A stretch of DNA of 64,000 nt from Anaspis maculata (taxonomy: Eukaryota; Arthropoda; Insecta; Coleoptera; Scraptiidae): the NCBI GenBank assembly GCA_949128115.1, contig OX421964.1, forward strand, positions 38,432,177 to 38,496,176, in the 5' to 3' direction. Of this stretch, positions 1 to 11,467 are shown in pieces (the first letter of the stretch is position 1; each line of letters starts with the position of its first letter). Under the pieces are notes generated by a model. The model had not been told where the DNA came from. It worked only from the letters and a program-made list of their open reading frames with translations, and did not search any database. The position numbers and the translations under genes are program-made.

Positions 1-1981
1 TGATATTGCATTCTTGAACATGAGTCGATATATTTGTTTTTGGAATAAAATTGTTCTTTGTTGATTTTGAAGTCTCTGCGTTTCATTTCCAAGCCTTCAC
101 TTACCTGTACTACTTTGGGTTAACTACGGAACAACTAAAGTCCTAACGAACACCACTAGACGAACACGAACAGCCCACCTAAGTCTTCAACTTTAAAGGG
201 GATTCTTCTCCTTCTTTGGGGAAAGTTTATTTTTATAAGAGGGGTGGGTTGGGAGATTACAGTACTTATAGCCTCTTGAGTGGAACCTGTGGTTTGACGG
301 CCCAGAATCCAGCTGAGAGCTTCGAGTTATATTCAGGGTAGACTTCCGAAACCTGTATTTTCGGTAACCGTTTATTGTGCAATGATGGCTGTGGCATCAT
401 TTTGTTAAAAATTTAACAATCTTCAATTTGATTACGAGACATTTTGTTTCTAGAATCACAGTTTACGAGTTATCCAAGGAAAACGGTAGATTTTCACGAA
501 TTTCCAATTTTTTTTACCATGTGGTTCTGGAGGTCACACAAGGTCACAAATTTGGATTCTTCATCAGGACTTCCAAGTGAACATATATAATATTTTTTTC
601 TATGGGACAAGCATAATGTCTCTTTTTCGCTTCCCGCTACTGGCTTAGCAGGATGCGGGCCAGGTTTCAATAGGAAGACCTGCGGTTCGTCGGAAAATAA
701 TAGACTTTTTTATATTTTTTTTTATAATATGCACGGATCAACACAGCACAATATCGGAGAAGTCCGTCAAAAAGTTCAATAAGAAGGCTGTTTATTATAA
801 CGTGTAGTGTAATCTACAAAATTCATAATCGTATAGGTGGCTTTGGAAAAAATAAATGTCTTAGGCTCACTTTCCCAGTTTTTAATTGTTATCATTGCGA
901 AATGGATTGCGCGATTTCACCTTCATCATCCAATCGTAGCGAAAAAACCTGTTGCTGTCACTCCAAAAAAAGTTTGAAAATGAAAGAACGCAAGTACCTT
1001 TCTGCCTGCTCCAAACCAAAGAGTTAATCGAAGCTCCGAGCTGGGGAACGCAACAGAAACCGAGTATGGTTAATGACCGGCGCGTCCACCATTTCCCATA
1101 GGTAAGTATTGGTAAGTGCTGCGCAGGAGCTGTATGGCGCAGCTACATATTCCTACAGTTGAAGTTACCGAAAACTTATTGGAGGTGAATAAATCGGCCT
1201 AAGTTGTAAAAATGTGAACATGTAAAATAATTCGGCGGCTTAGCTGATGGATTGTGCACATTCTGTCTGCCAATGGCGGGATCGCGCTATTTTTGTGTTC
1301 TACGGTCCTAATTGAAGTTTTTTGAGGGGGTGGGGTCATCCTGTGGGTCATGCGAAATGTTTAGTAGGCAATTTAGGGCTTAGGAACGAGGATATTATGG
1401 GAACTTCTATGACTGGATGAGCGGCAAACCTCTCAGAATGTCTGAAATGGTGGATGCGCCGGTCGATCAAGAACGAGCAGTTGATGCTCAAGCTGTTGCG
1501 TTTTGTCGGTTTGTCCCGTGAGAATTTTGCAAGAATCAATTGAACTGATGCATCGGAATACGCGGACTCTTAATTTAAATGAAAGAAATTGAAAATCAGT
1601 CAGTCCAGTGCTTGTTGGTTATAGCAGTGACCGTAACTGATATTGTTCTCGGTTCCATGAAAATGGCATGTCCTATCCGGGTATGACTTCTACGTTCATC
1701 TTGTTCCCGCTATGTGCGGCTGCATGATAACTGCTCGAACACTCGAATAGTTTTGTTGTAGCCAAAAGATGAAACTTTCAAGCATTGTAAACAGAACTGA
1801 AATGGTTTCAGGCAATAAAAAGTTATTTCATTTTTAAATAAAAAGAGTCGAATATTGGACCAAGACTATTCTTTTGTTACGTAGTTTGAAATTATGAAAG
1901 CTAACTGAGATTTGGATTGATCACGGTCTAGAATTAACAATCAGTGATCAGTGATTTAGTGCTATATTACCTATAAGACTA
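1..1981. other. No gene or element recognised
   Basis: AT-rich sequence with only short open frames on both strands that resemble no family I know. I see no convincing exon, RNA gene or inverted repeat here. Confidence 0.5.
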
Positions 1982-2128
1982 ACCTCGGGTTCCACCAAAA
2001 TTTTAAGAGCAGATTAAATCTATCACGCTGATAGTTGCTATGCACCAGCCAATAGGATGGCCAGTTGCTTAGTTACTATCAGAATGATCAAGTTATCACG
2101 CTGATAAAAGTTTGGTGGAACCCGAGGT
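1982..2128. mobile_element. MITE, 147 bp, ACCTCGGG termini
   Basis: The first 18 bases (ACCTCGGGTTCCACCAAA) recur as the exact reverse complement at 2111-2128. The short AT-rich interior has no coding capacity. This is a typical non-autonomous miniature inverted-repeat element. A target-site duplication is not clear, so the superfamily is unassigned. It lies 12 bp from the next MITE. Confidence 0.75.
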
Positions 2129-2140
2129 CAACGCTATAAT

Positions 2141-2377
2141 GTCTGTATTCATAGTCGTTGTCAAGTGCACCTTGTTCAACTGTCACTTTTTATCAAGCTG
2201 TAACTCGAGTACGATTTCTGTTTCATGGACATATTTTTGGCTATTACCGTGAAATAGTATTCCTCGAGGAAAGCCGAAGTTATGTCTATGAAACAGAATT
2301 CGTACCTACTTGAGTTACAGCTTAATTAAAAGTGATACTTGAACAAAGTGCACTTGACAACGACTATGAATTCGGGC
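2141..2377. mobile_element. MITE, 237 bp, TATTCATAGTCG termini
   Basis: The left end carries TATTCATAGTCGTTGTCAAG and the right end the matching complement (CTTGACAACGACTATGAA). The interior is also partly palindromic: arms around 2200-2230 and 2280-2325 share GTAACTCGAGT- and TTTCATGGACAT-like blocks. Flanks are ataat and ataag, a probable imperfect 5-bp duplication. The terminal motif matches the MITE at 43684-43910, so both may answer to one transposase. Confidence 0.75.
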
Positions 2378-3924
2378 ATAAGAGATGAGTATTCAAATAA
2401 GAACCTATACCTGGCCACTGAATTCAGGTATTAATTCATAGAAATGATAATTCATCTGCAAATCGAGATAAAGAGCGTCTTCTTGGAATTTTATCGGTTC
2501 CTTTTTGAAATCCACTACCCTTCTAGGTTTCAAAAGACTTGAGACAACTATATCCCGCGAGATCGTGTGAACACCCTCAAATGTGTGAAACGCAAAGGTC
2601 CTTTTTTACGCGAAATCCAACTCCGCTATAAGGCATTTCAGGTGGTACGTACGGCTCCGAGTGGGATCGTTCACGTTTTATTGACAGTGTGTGAGACAAG
2701 CGCCACATATAAACGCCGTGATGTTACGATTCTTTCTCACAGTCGCAGGATGGTTCCATATGGCATCCATAATGTGCCCGGGTTTGTCTCCTTCACGGTT
2801 TACAATGGCGCTAGAGCGGGACAGAAGACACGATTAATTCCTCTGTATTTTTATCGACGCGCCCTTCTAACGAAATTATCCGGGGCGCTCAATTATTTCT
2901 AATTTATTGGATTAAATGGACCCGGGGTCTCTAACACTCGTCCGCTCTTTATAAATTGTTTTTAATTAAAATATCGACTGAGGTTAAGCGCGAAGAACCA
3001 GGTCTCATGGTTATCATAACATCTAATACACATACACATAGGCGATAACGATCTGTGATGGCATCGCCGTGAATTAGAGACGACGAGACGCTGCTAATGC
3101 AGGAAATAATAAATTATGTTTACGTATAGTGATTTTACAGAGGGTACGCAGAAGGGTTTTTACTTCATTTATATTAAAATATTCACCACCTAGAAATGCG
3201 TCCGTTTAAGGGCAAATAAAATTAACATAATTGCCCTATAATAAAGTTTAAAGTGGGCTTGAAAACGAGAGTCTTGCTGAAAAACCTAATGACACGAATT
3301 ACCCTCCGAGTACAATTAAATCGTTCCAAGTACCTAATTGCAAGAATTTCACAGTTGAGGGTTGAGCCGAAGTAATGATCTTATGCTGGAGCTACCCTTT
3401 GATATTAATTTGATAAATTTGATTCTGCGGTGTGCGATTTGGGTAACGCCGTTCAGCTCTTGGAAGTATAAGCACCTAGGTATGTATATATCATCATACT
3501 TTTCCACTGCAGCAATAATGTTGCACCGTCAGAGTATTTTCTATTTTTACGCCAACTACTGAAAATGGACACTACCTATTTTTTTGCCCGCTGGGAGAAT
3601 TAGTGCTTGAACCAGGCACATGACAAACTTTATCATGGAACGGTTCACGGTTGAAGTTTCAGAATAAAATGCCTCCTCACTATAACGTCCCCAAGAAGTG
3701 GAGAAAATTGCAAATTTTTACTGTTAGTGTCAGTCACTAATAGCCCACAGTGAGCGAACAAATACTAAGTGTCAATTTTCAGCATAATTAATTAGTGTAG
3801 AAATAGGGAATACAACCAACGGCGTCATGAAAACAAAGAAAAATCACAGAAAATAAGCTCGGAAAAAAGAGTGTGATTTTTGACCTGCACCTACAAGTGT
3901 TCCGAACCGACCGTAACAAAAGTC
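2378..3924. other. No gene or element recognised
   Basis: A 111-codon plus-strand open frame at 2567-2902 starts from GTG, has no recognisable domain and no visible splice or promoter context, so I do not call it a gene. Nothing else stands out. Confidence 0.45.
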
Positions 3925-4069
3925 AAGGGCAGTTTACTTATGCTTGATTGCTACGTTGCTACTTACTCACTTGATACGGAACACTCTGTAGAACTTAAGG
4001 GCAGTTTACTTGCTTGATTACTATACGTTGCTACTTACTTACTTTGATACGGAACACTCTGTAGAACTA
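3925..4069. repeat. Tandem duplication of a 72-bp unit
   Basis: The block beginning AAGGGCAGTTTACTT and ending near CACTCTGTAGAACT occurs at about 3925-3996 and again at about 3997-4069, with a few substitutions and small indels. It is a simple two-copy local duplication without coding content. Confidence 0.75.
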
Positions 4070-4128
4070 TTTCCCGGGCTTTCGCCTGTGTTTCGCACCT
4101 TCTCCGGGCTCTGAACTCCATCTCATTC

Positions 4129-4313
4129 AGGGTAGCTATTCTTGAAAGTGTAGGAGAAACTCCCTGGGAGTGAAATATACATTCCACAGTACACTGATGT
4201 AGCGAATGTTGCCTAAAATCGTGTTTTTTAGGCAACTTTTGCTACAACAGTGTAGTACGGATTATATAAAACTCCCAGGGAGTTTCTTCCACACTTTCAA
4301 GAATAGCTACCCT
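4129..4313. mobile_element. MITE forming a full-length hairpin, 185 bp
   Basis: The left 45 bp (starting AGGGTAGCTATTCTTGAAAG) is repeated in inverse orientation at the right end with few differences. A second internal palindrome (TTGCCTAAAA...TTTTAGGCAA, about 4208-4235) fills the centre, so the whole element can fold on itself. A target duplication is not certain. Confidence 0.75.
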
Positions 4314-6789
4314 AGTACGAGCTTAACCTTGGTCCAGGGAACTCTTCTTTTATATGCGCAAGAAAATTCTTGAATGTTTCTGTATCTTTCCACGTCTCAT
4401 GACGCTTTCGTCCCGAATATTTTATATTCCAGCATATTGTAGAATTTGTGGACTCCACTACTCGTTACTAGTCTAACCGCAAAAGCTCTAGAAAAGTCAA
4501 GCAACTTCGCGATTATTACAGCAAGATCTCGATATAAGGCTCTCTCGATATGCGTCTCCTCCTTCAATTGTACAGGTTTGTGGCTTATCCTCGACTGAAA
4601 GTCCCCTCTGGAATGATAATTAGCTGCTTGGGCAGACCAAGAGATGAGTACAAAATTGCTATCATTGATTTGATACTGAATTATGCAAATTGACAATGTA
4701 TTCGTTGCTGTATTTTTAATGGCAGATTTGTCCATAAATTAGGGAGCTCAAGAAATTGATACTGTTGAATCTATTGGGAGGTTTGTTCAATTTTGAAATA
4801 GTTGAATTCAAGGTTGTATCGGCATCGGCATCGCAAAATGTTGATGATGATGATGATGATGATGACTGACAACTTCTTGAACTACTTACAGTTTGTGTCG
4901 TGTCAAACTAAAGTTGAGACTGTATAAGCTATACATGCTACGTTATTGACCAGTTTTCAGTTTTGTATAGGTGGTACCGGGACTAACCCTGATATATGCG
5001 AAGCTTATAATTAATTACGCGAAGCATAATAGCATTATTGCATTTTAAAAATACAAGGTTCATTCTTCACAATCATCCAGAATGATGAATTTCTAATTAA
5101 GGATGTTTGCGAATAACAGCTCTACAGCTGAAATAGTCATATCGGTGGTGCACCACTGTATATCAATATTTGGAAGTAAACACTATGCCAGCGGTTCATA
5201 TACGTTTCGTTTCATCACGCCAGTGGTTTATTGGAACTGGCAAAATCTATATTCATAAATGACCAATTGGTCCTTTTAAATTAACACCACAACAACGGCC
5301 GGAGGGAATCGCCGTGCAATTTATATCGGCCGCATTGATTGTGACATATTTCCGACATGATTCGCGGCAATAAATCTGCACCACCCACCGACATTCCGCA
5401 GTCCCTCTCCGTCCTCCACTGAAAACCTCTTCGTATTCCTCCATCCACTGGCTGCTGCCCCCCCAGCCCACCAACCCTTCGGCGTAGTGCAGCGACACCA
5501 AAAATAAATACCCAGCGAGCGAGAGGCCTCTCTCTGTTTGCTAGGACAATATTTACAGGGATGAAGAAGGGAGGATGTGCTTGATGCCGAATGTTGCAGG
5601 ATCTGCGCGGCTCCTGATGCCATGGTTCGCGAGAGAGATATTCTCAACGACTCACACATAGGCACGCACACACAGACCCAGTAATAATTTAATCGCATTT
5701 CCATAAGCGGTTTCCAGGTTCCGTTTCACAACCTACCAGTGGAGTTGCAAATTAAGTCCCCTCCTGATCAAAAAGTGTTTTTATTTCCGCCCATTCATCG
5801 TCGCTCCCAGAAGAAAAACAGACCGGGCACGACTCGAATAACTTCGTGGTCGACGTTGGCTTTTTTGCAGTCACCGCTCGCCTGTTCGAAAAAGGGTGGT
5901 TTGGGCATATGGGCCACGGCGGATTGCTTTAATTTTTAATCGTTGTTCGTTGATTTTTTTGTCTTCACCGAGCATTTATAAAATAATTTGTATGTGCTTG
6001 GGAAAGCGTGCGCCGAGGCGTCGTCGCGGAAGGTTCCTTGAATGGAACTCGACTCGGTGAATTTCAATTTTTCAATCCGGGACCTGCGAGCGACCCCGTT
6101 TCTTCGCGCTTCAAACGATAATGGAAATTTTGTTCGCTTGTTATTGGATACAATGTTTTCGACTTTCGTTACCCAATAAGTATAAAGTGAGTATAATAAT
6201 TATATTTTCTTATGTCGTCTGAAGCTTTCTAAAGAGGGTTATTTCAGTGTGGCTTCTCAAACGTCGGAATGTCGAGAAAATAAACAATATACCTTCATCT
6301 CGGCACTTTCCAAGAGCAGTGTTACAGGTATCCAAACTTTTCCATTTAATTGTGTAACTAAATGCAAACAAAAGTGGGTATGTCAAAGTTCGCCGCGGGA
6401 TATTTTCAAAATAACTTTTTGGTTATAAATAGGCTGGATGGGTTGATTTGAATTGAAACAACGCAAGGAATGAGGCAACGCAAGATGGTGATGGGATGAG
6501 GGAGTTGATGGAACGTAGTTCCACCTGGCACGTTAGGCCTCACTATTAGGCCCATTGTATTCCTTCACTGACCAGCCGGACTCACCGAGCCACAATGTGG
6601 TGCTGGATGTTTGATGGTCTGTCCATCCAAGCACTGGGGCCGACAAGCGCACGGTAGACCTGACCTAGACTCTGTCTTTGATCCCTGAACCGCAGGTATA
6701 CGGATGTGTGTGTGAGGGTTAACCAAGGACCACCCGAAGAGGAGCTTCAGCCGGCCTCGAATCAGATAAAACCCGCCAACGGCTTGCCC
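4314..6789. other. No gene recognised; (TGA)n microsatellite
   Basis: Contains a TGA trinucleotide run at 4842-4865. About 5250-6120 is less AT-rich than its surroundings and has overlapping open frames on both strands (for example 5321-5704 minus), but none resembles a known protein and none has clear splice signals. It could be a host regulatory or untranslated region; that is only a guess. Confidence 0.4.
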
Positions 6790-6796
6790 ACTGACG

Positions 6797-6900
6797 GTAC
6801 CCAACGACGATCTCCCATCCAACTTTTGGCAGCGTTAAGCGTTGCTGTAAACGAGTTATCACCCAACTGTGTGCGCCTAGCCTGGTGTACTACAGGATAG
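6797..6900. repeat. Dispersed repeat copy, possibly 5S-related SINE remnant
   Basis: This segment (CGACGATCTCCCATCCAA, then AGCGTTGCTG and TGGTGTACTA) aligns in the same orientation with 39896-39985. The CCCATCCAAG-like and GCGTTGCT-like blocks recall the complement of 5S rRNA, as in 5S-derived SINEs, but the match is short and decayed. Both copies end shortly upstream of a TAG...CTA hairpin. Confidence 0.35.
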
Positions 6901-6927
6901 GCGTTCTTCGGAGCACTATGCGCATAT

Positions 6928-8114
6928 TAGCCCAGGCATTTTAGGGTTTGACCCTGAAATAAATATGTCCCTTTTGAAATTTTGCAAAAACGGCCTTTGA
7001 CCAATGTTGAGCAACATATTAGAAGCTACAGTCCAACAAGTGTGCGGAACATAGTTTTTCTGGGCAAGAAAGGAGTAAGTGAAGTACCGCCAAATCAGAT
7101 AAACTCTTGCTGTAGTTCAAAAGAGGGTACTGTAAGTCTCAATGTTGACAAGCGTGTCCCTCAAGCAATGCTGATCAATGTACTGAAAGCTCCAGGCCTT
7201 GAAATGTGAGCGTGACAGTTTTTGATGAGCAAGAAGGGAGTAAGTTCCGCAACAGTGGAGTTGACTCGATAAAATTTGATTTCCTCAAAATTTTGTACGA
7301 CTCTGGCTGGTTTGAATGCCTTTTAAGCAATGCTGATCCACATTTTGATGCAGAATTCTTTGATTTCTCTTCTCCCGACCCACCAACCAAAGAGGAGGAA
7401 ACGTATTCTGAAGGCGCTGAAAACATTTTTCGTGGTGAACACGGAAATATCCATTTTGAGTCTCCCTGAGACGACTAGGACCATTTTCAGATGAAAGTTT
7501 GTCTGTCTGTGTGTCTGACTGTGTTTGTGCCTGGCTGTGTGTGGTGTGTCTGTCAGTAATATTTCACGATAACGACTAAATGGTTGATCTGATCGACTTG
7601 AAATTTGGTATGCCGACATGGTTTTGCTGTCGAATGAGCTCATTAATTTTTGATTGTCATTTGTCAAACAAAAAAGCCACTATCAAATAATGACAGAAGC
7701 TGTATCTCACGGAACTTGACAGGCAGTATGTCGTTTGAAAGCCTTCGCAAAACTGTATTCAGAACAGTTAAAAATACTTATCTATCTGTCATATGTCAAA
7801 TATTAAAAAATGTACAAATTTAAAACTTTGCCAATCTATTTAATGTATTGAAGCCAAATTCGACAAACAGCAACAAAATAAAAGAGTCAAATTAAGTCTG
7901 CAGTTAGAGTTTTCCATCATCTCCCAATCAGGCGCTTCGAGATTTGGCGGCACTTACTCCCTTCTTGCCCTAAAAAGCTATGTTCCGCACACTTGTTGGA
8001 CCGGAGCTTCTAGTATTTTGTACAGCATTGGTCAAAGGCCGTTTGTGCAAAATTTCAAAAGAGACATATTTTATTCAGGGTTTGACCAAATCTTCGCCTA
8101 AAATGCCTGGACTT
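6928..8114. mobile_element. Foldback element F1 (TAG...CTA group), 1187 bp
   Basis: Starts TAGCCCAGGCATTTTAG; the right end read in reverse is AAGTCCAGGCATTTTAG, so the terminal A of CTA has become T. Both flanks carry tat, a 3-bp duplication. The arms are about 180-190 bp (6928-7110 and 7925-8114). The roughly 0.8-kb middle is not palindromic, includes a GT-rich stretch at 7498-7553 and an 87-codon open frame at 7206-7469 of unknown origin. No transposase is seen, so it is probably non-autonomous. Confidence 0.75.
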
Positions 8115-8129
8115 TATGGATTAATATCA

Positions 8130-8280
8130 GGAAGTTTGCGTGCACACGTATGTATACGACGTAACGTAACTCCCATTGTGAAAATTGACGAGTTTGTTAT
8201 TTGCAATTCCTTAGTTACAGGGGAATTTCCACGTTATACGTTGCGTTACGTCGTACGTCCCGCGTGAGACCGCAAACTCC
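8130..8280. mobile_element. MITE, about 151 bp
   Basis: The left end reads GGAAGTTTGCGTGCACACGT and the right end complement GGAGTTTGCGGTCTCACGCG. Both arms continue into ACGACGTAACG. Ends are approximate. It begins only 15 bp beyond F1. Confidence 0.6.
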
Positions 8281-8330
8281 CTATTATGTCTAGGTATTTT
8301 AAACTTCTCCAACCATATCCTTTGACCCCT

Positions 8331-8459
8331 GGGGCCCTATTTTCGGGAGACAAGTGATCTGTTCGCATGCGAAGTTGCTAGACAACCAGGGTTGTGATTG
8401 ACTGTCACCTAGACAACATCACTTGATGAGCCGTTCCCCGGTTCCGAAAATAGAGCCCC
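8331..8459. mobile_element. MITE with GGGCCCTATTTTCGG termini
   Basis: Inverted termini GGGCCCTATTTTCGG and CCGAAAATAGAGCCC bound about 129 bp. A related locus at 31081-31100 reads straight through (acccctgaatgggtag) where this copy has the insertion. That supports a 3-4 bp target duplication (ctg or cctg). Confidence 0.75.
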
Positions 8460-8744
8460 TGGATGGGCAGTCAACCCATCACACTCACATTTATGTAGTT
8501 CAACTTTTTTGAATTGACCTTTACAATTTTAGGATATAGAAAACTCGACGGCATTTAGAGGTCATTTTTAGATGTTTTGATGTATATGAGGTGAGGTTTC
8601 GTACTGACAAAGTTGTGGAACTTTGCCGAAGAAGAAGAAGAGCAGCAGCAGCTTTAAAATCACTCATTTATTATTGTGGGGAAGTCACTGCAGCCACCGA
8701 AACTATTTTCAACGGAGTGTGTGTGGAAGTTGATTTTAATGTAA

Positions 8745-8871
8745 GGTTGCGGCCTCATAAAAGTTCACACCGATGGCGATCGAGTGGCCATGCTAATTCA
8801 GTTTTGACGTAATTTTGAATGAGTATGGCCACACGATTGTCATTGGTGTAAACTTTTATGAGGCCGCAACC
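8745..8871. mobile_element. MITE, 127 bp, GGTTGCGGCCTC termini
   Basis: GGTTGCGGCCTCATAAAAGT at the left is mirrored by ACTTTTATGAGGCCGCAACC at the right. A possible gta flanks both sides. It sits inside repeat alpha and is absent from the 38.9-kb copy. Confidence 0.75.
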
Positions 8872-8934
8872 GTACGTCGGTTTAGCCACCATCGCAAATG
8901 GTGTGCCCTTAACCACCACCTTATTACCACTATA

Positions 8935-9096
8935 GGTGGGTTCAGTCAGCTTATTTAGCCGCAAGTTTTAATTTTAGTCGTAAGCGCTGCATTGCTTATG
9001 GGCTGTTCTGAGGAGGCTGGTTCATGAGAGCCAATGGGCGTCGCTGCGCTTGCGACTAAAATTGAAACTTGCGGCTAAATAAGCTGACTGAACTCA
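8935..9096. mobile_element. MITE, about 162 bp, GGGTTCAGTCAGC termini
   Basis: GGTGGGTTCAGTCAGCTTAT at the left is mirrored by ATAAGCTGACTGAACTCACT at the right, and the arms continue through TTAGCCGCAAGTTTTAATTT. The right flank has ttta/tatg and the left ctata, so a TA-type target is possible but not proven. Confidence 0.7.
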
Positions 9097-9497
9097 CTTT
9101 ATGACAGACTGTCGTCTGGCTGACATTTGAAAGACGAGAACACACTTGAAACATCTCTGCTTGGTTATCCACCGCATAAATCAAGTAAAATTGGAAACAC
9201 AGCAATAATGGCACTTTTGTTGTCATCGGTCAGAAACGAAACGTCGTGTGTCAACACTCATAATATGACATCAACGATCCGCCGTTACGCATGACATCAC
9301 GGTAGAAAGAGACAACGAAAAATTGGAAACCCCAATTTAAGCATTTTTTTCGTTTTTGGAAGCGCATGGCCGATGACCATCTAGTAGATGCCATCATCTT
9401 TTTGTACCTACTTCGCTTCTTCTTGTTCAAGGATAGAGCCGTTGAGAATATTAGAGTATTGAGATCGAAGGGCCTGAACGCAATAAAATACAGTTTA

Positions 9498-10559
9498 CAT
9501 GGTGGTCCGACTTTTATGTCAATTAATTCAAGGATCGATAGAAAATGGAAAATGAAGGGGACTTTTTCCAGAAAACATATTTGAGAAATGCCTAATAACA
9601 GAGATACAGCCCTTTAAAGTTGGAAATGAATAGTCGTTTTTTCCGCATAACTTTTGAACCGTTCAACCGATTTGATTCAAAATAGAACCAAAGGTTTACT
9701 AAAACTATCCCCTGTCGAACAATCATAACATGTTCCATAAAAAAAGTTTCAGGGGTTTAGACATTAGGGGGTGTCTCTACTTCCCCCCCCCCTATCTTTT
9801 GCCCCCTAGTTATTTCTAGAAACTGTTAATGATTTTGAATTCTAAGTTCAATTTAGAAGAAAAAGTCACTTATGCAAAATTTTGATCAGAGGCTTCGTTT
9901 AGGAGATATTTGAGTTTGAAACTTTGGAAAACATCCCGAAATCGCCACTTTCCAGAGTCCAAATTGTTTTTTTCCTGAAAATTTCTCGTGTTTTGGAGAA
10001 AAAAAATGATGGTCTATCAACTTAGAAGTTCTAAAAAACCTATTTCAGCTGAGAAATCATGAGTTTTTTTGCATTTTAATTTTTAGACCTTTGAAAGTTG
10101 TGTTTTTGAGATGTTTTCCAAACCTTCAATCCTAAATATCTCCCAAACAAAGCCTGTAATCAAAATTTTGAAAGTGATTTTTTCTTCAAAAATGATCGTA
10201 GAATTCAAAATTATGAACAGTTTCCAAAAACAACTAGGGAGGTGAAAAATAAGGGGGAAGGTAAAGACACCCCCTAATGTCTACACCCCTGAAACTTTTT
10301 TATGGAACATGTTATGATTGTTCCATGGGGATGGATCCACGACAGGGGATAATTTTAGTGAACCTTTGTTTCTCTTTTGAATCAAATCGGTTGAACGGTT
10401 CAAAAGTTATGCGGAAAAAACGATTATTTATTAAAAACTTTGAAGGGCTGTATCTCTGTTATTGGACATTTCTCAAATATGTTTTCTGGAGAAAGTCCCC
10501 TTCATTTTTTATTCTCTATCGATCCTCAAATTTAATGACATGAAAGTCGGACCACCCTG
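9498..10559. mobile_element. Foldback element with TA target site, 1062 bp
   Basis: The right terminus, read inward, is CAGGGTGGTCCGACTTTC; the left is CATGGTGGTCCGACTTTT. Each is preceded by TA. Arms of about 480 bp mirror each other with scattered differences: the CAACCGATTTGATTCAAAAT region and the ACATTAGGGGGTGTC region both recur inverted. The central part is also palindromic. A TA duplication and this kind of terminus fit a Tc1/mariner-mobilised MITE. It contains only mirror-image short frames. Confidence 0.75.
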
Positions 10560-10575
10560 TATATTGACCTCTATG

Positions 10576-10675
10576 TATAGACAATACAAATAGAAAAGAC
10601 CATATGTCGCAGGGATTTTTACGGTTGCGTAGGAACCAGGCGAGTTCAACATCTTCTCTATTTGTATTGTCTATA
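10576..10675. mobile_element. MITE, 100 bp, TATAGACAATACAAATAG termini
   Basis: The 24-base left end (10576-10599) has its exact reverse complement at 10652-10675, allowing for one base. The interior is short and unrelated. Confidence 0.75.
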
Positions 10676-10720
10676 CCATCGCGCGCGCAAAAAAAAACTA
10701 AGTAACTAGTCCGTAAACTA

Positions 10721-10871
10721 ACGGCTCAATACCAAGTTGAGGCTCAGACCGCCGTAAGTGAGAATCATCATAGCAACGGCGTATAACAAGTTCAATCAAC
10801 TATGAACCAGTCAGACCGTTGTGGTAATTTACGCCGACCTAACTTTGCGCCTCCAATTTGGTATCGAGCCG
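10721..10871. mobile_element. MITE, 151 bp, ACGGCTCAATACCAA termini
   Basis: ACGGCTCAATACCAAGTTGA at the left is mirrored by TCCAATTTGGTATCGAGCCGT at the right, with a few changes. Flanking ta occurs on both sides. Interior arms GACCGCCGTAAGT and ACGGTCTGAC also pair. Confidence 0.7.
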
Positions 10872-11300
10872 TATACGTACATTTCAATCAACTTTTATGC
10901 TAGTGTTAACGGTTATTTTAGGGTTGGACCCCTCTAGACATTGAAAAAGGGAGAATTGACTTTATTGATAACCGGTGGAATCTTTTGTTTGCGTCTCTTT
11001 TCCTTCCTGTTCCCTGCATTTAAGATTCGAGGGCTGGTGCGTACGACGGCCCTTCTTTGTGAAGCCTTTTTTTAAAGGCTGTTTCTTATTTCTGGACCTT
11101 TGCCCTTTTGGGCTATGGCCATTTTTTGTCTGCTTGGAGAACGATTGGGTATGACTTGCTTTGTGAGGGGTTTTCACTGTGAATTGCCCTCAACGCTTAG
11201 AAAGATATTGCGATCGCGAGTCATGGAAATACTGATGGAATCACTGGAAATATTGCCCCAAATTTTACCCTTTCAAAAACTTTTGAAGCAATGAGTTGTG
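10872..11300. repeat. Dispersed repeat alpha, copy 1 right part
   Basis: Matches 31510-31890 in the same orientation. Shared blocks include TCTAGACA-TGA-AAAGGG, GATT-GAGGGC-GGTG, TTT-AAAGGCTGTT-CTT, GCTTAGAAAGAT and GCGATCGCGAGT-like sequence. In copy 1 it is separated from the left part by a foldback and two MITEs, indicating later insertions. Confidence 0.6.
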
Positions 11301-11467
11301 ACCTTTGGCGATTGTCTACTAGTACCTATCTACTTAAAACTAGGTCATATACCAAAATTGCTATTGGGGATTGTCTTCCAAATACTGAGAGTTACTGCTG
11401 TTTCGATTCCCTTTTAATCCTAGAAGCCAACTTTAACTCATAGAAACTTCAACTTCACAGTATACTA

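Larger units (their letters stand above)
8460..9497. repeat. Dispersed repeat alpha, copy 1 left part
   Basis: About 8505-9350 matches 38935-39790 in the same orientation. Shared blocks include AATTGACCTTTACAATTTTAGG, the GGGGAAGTCACTG region, and CGCATGAC-TCAC-GTA with AGAGA-AC near the end. About 8460-8515 and 9366-9497 match 31085-31290. Copy 1 carries two extra MITEs (8745-8871, 8935-9096). The parent element is not identified; no coding motif survives. Confidence 0.55.

Noticed and set aside
2567..2902. 111-codon plus-strand gene
   Set aside because: It begins with GTG, lacks any recognisable domain and has no splice or promoter evidence.
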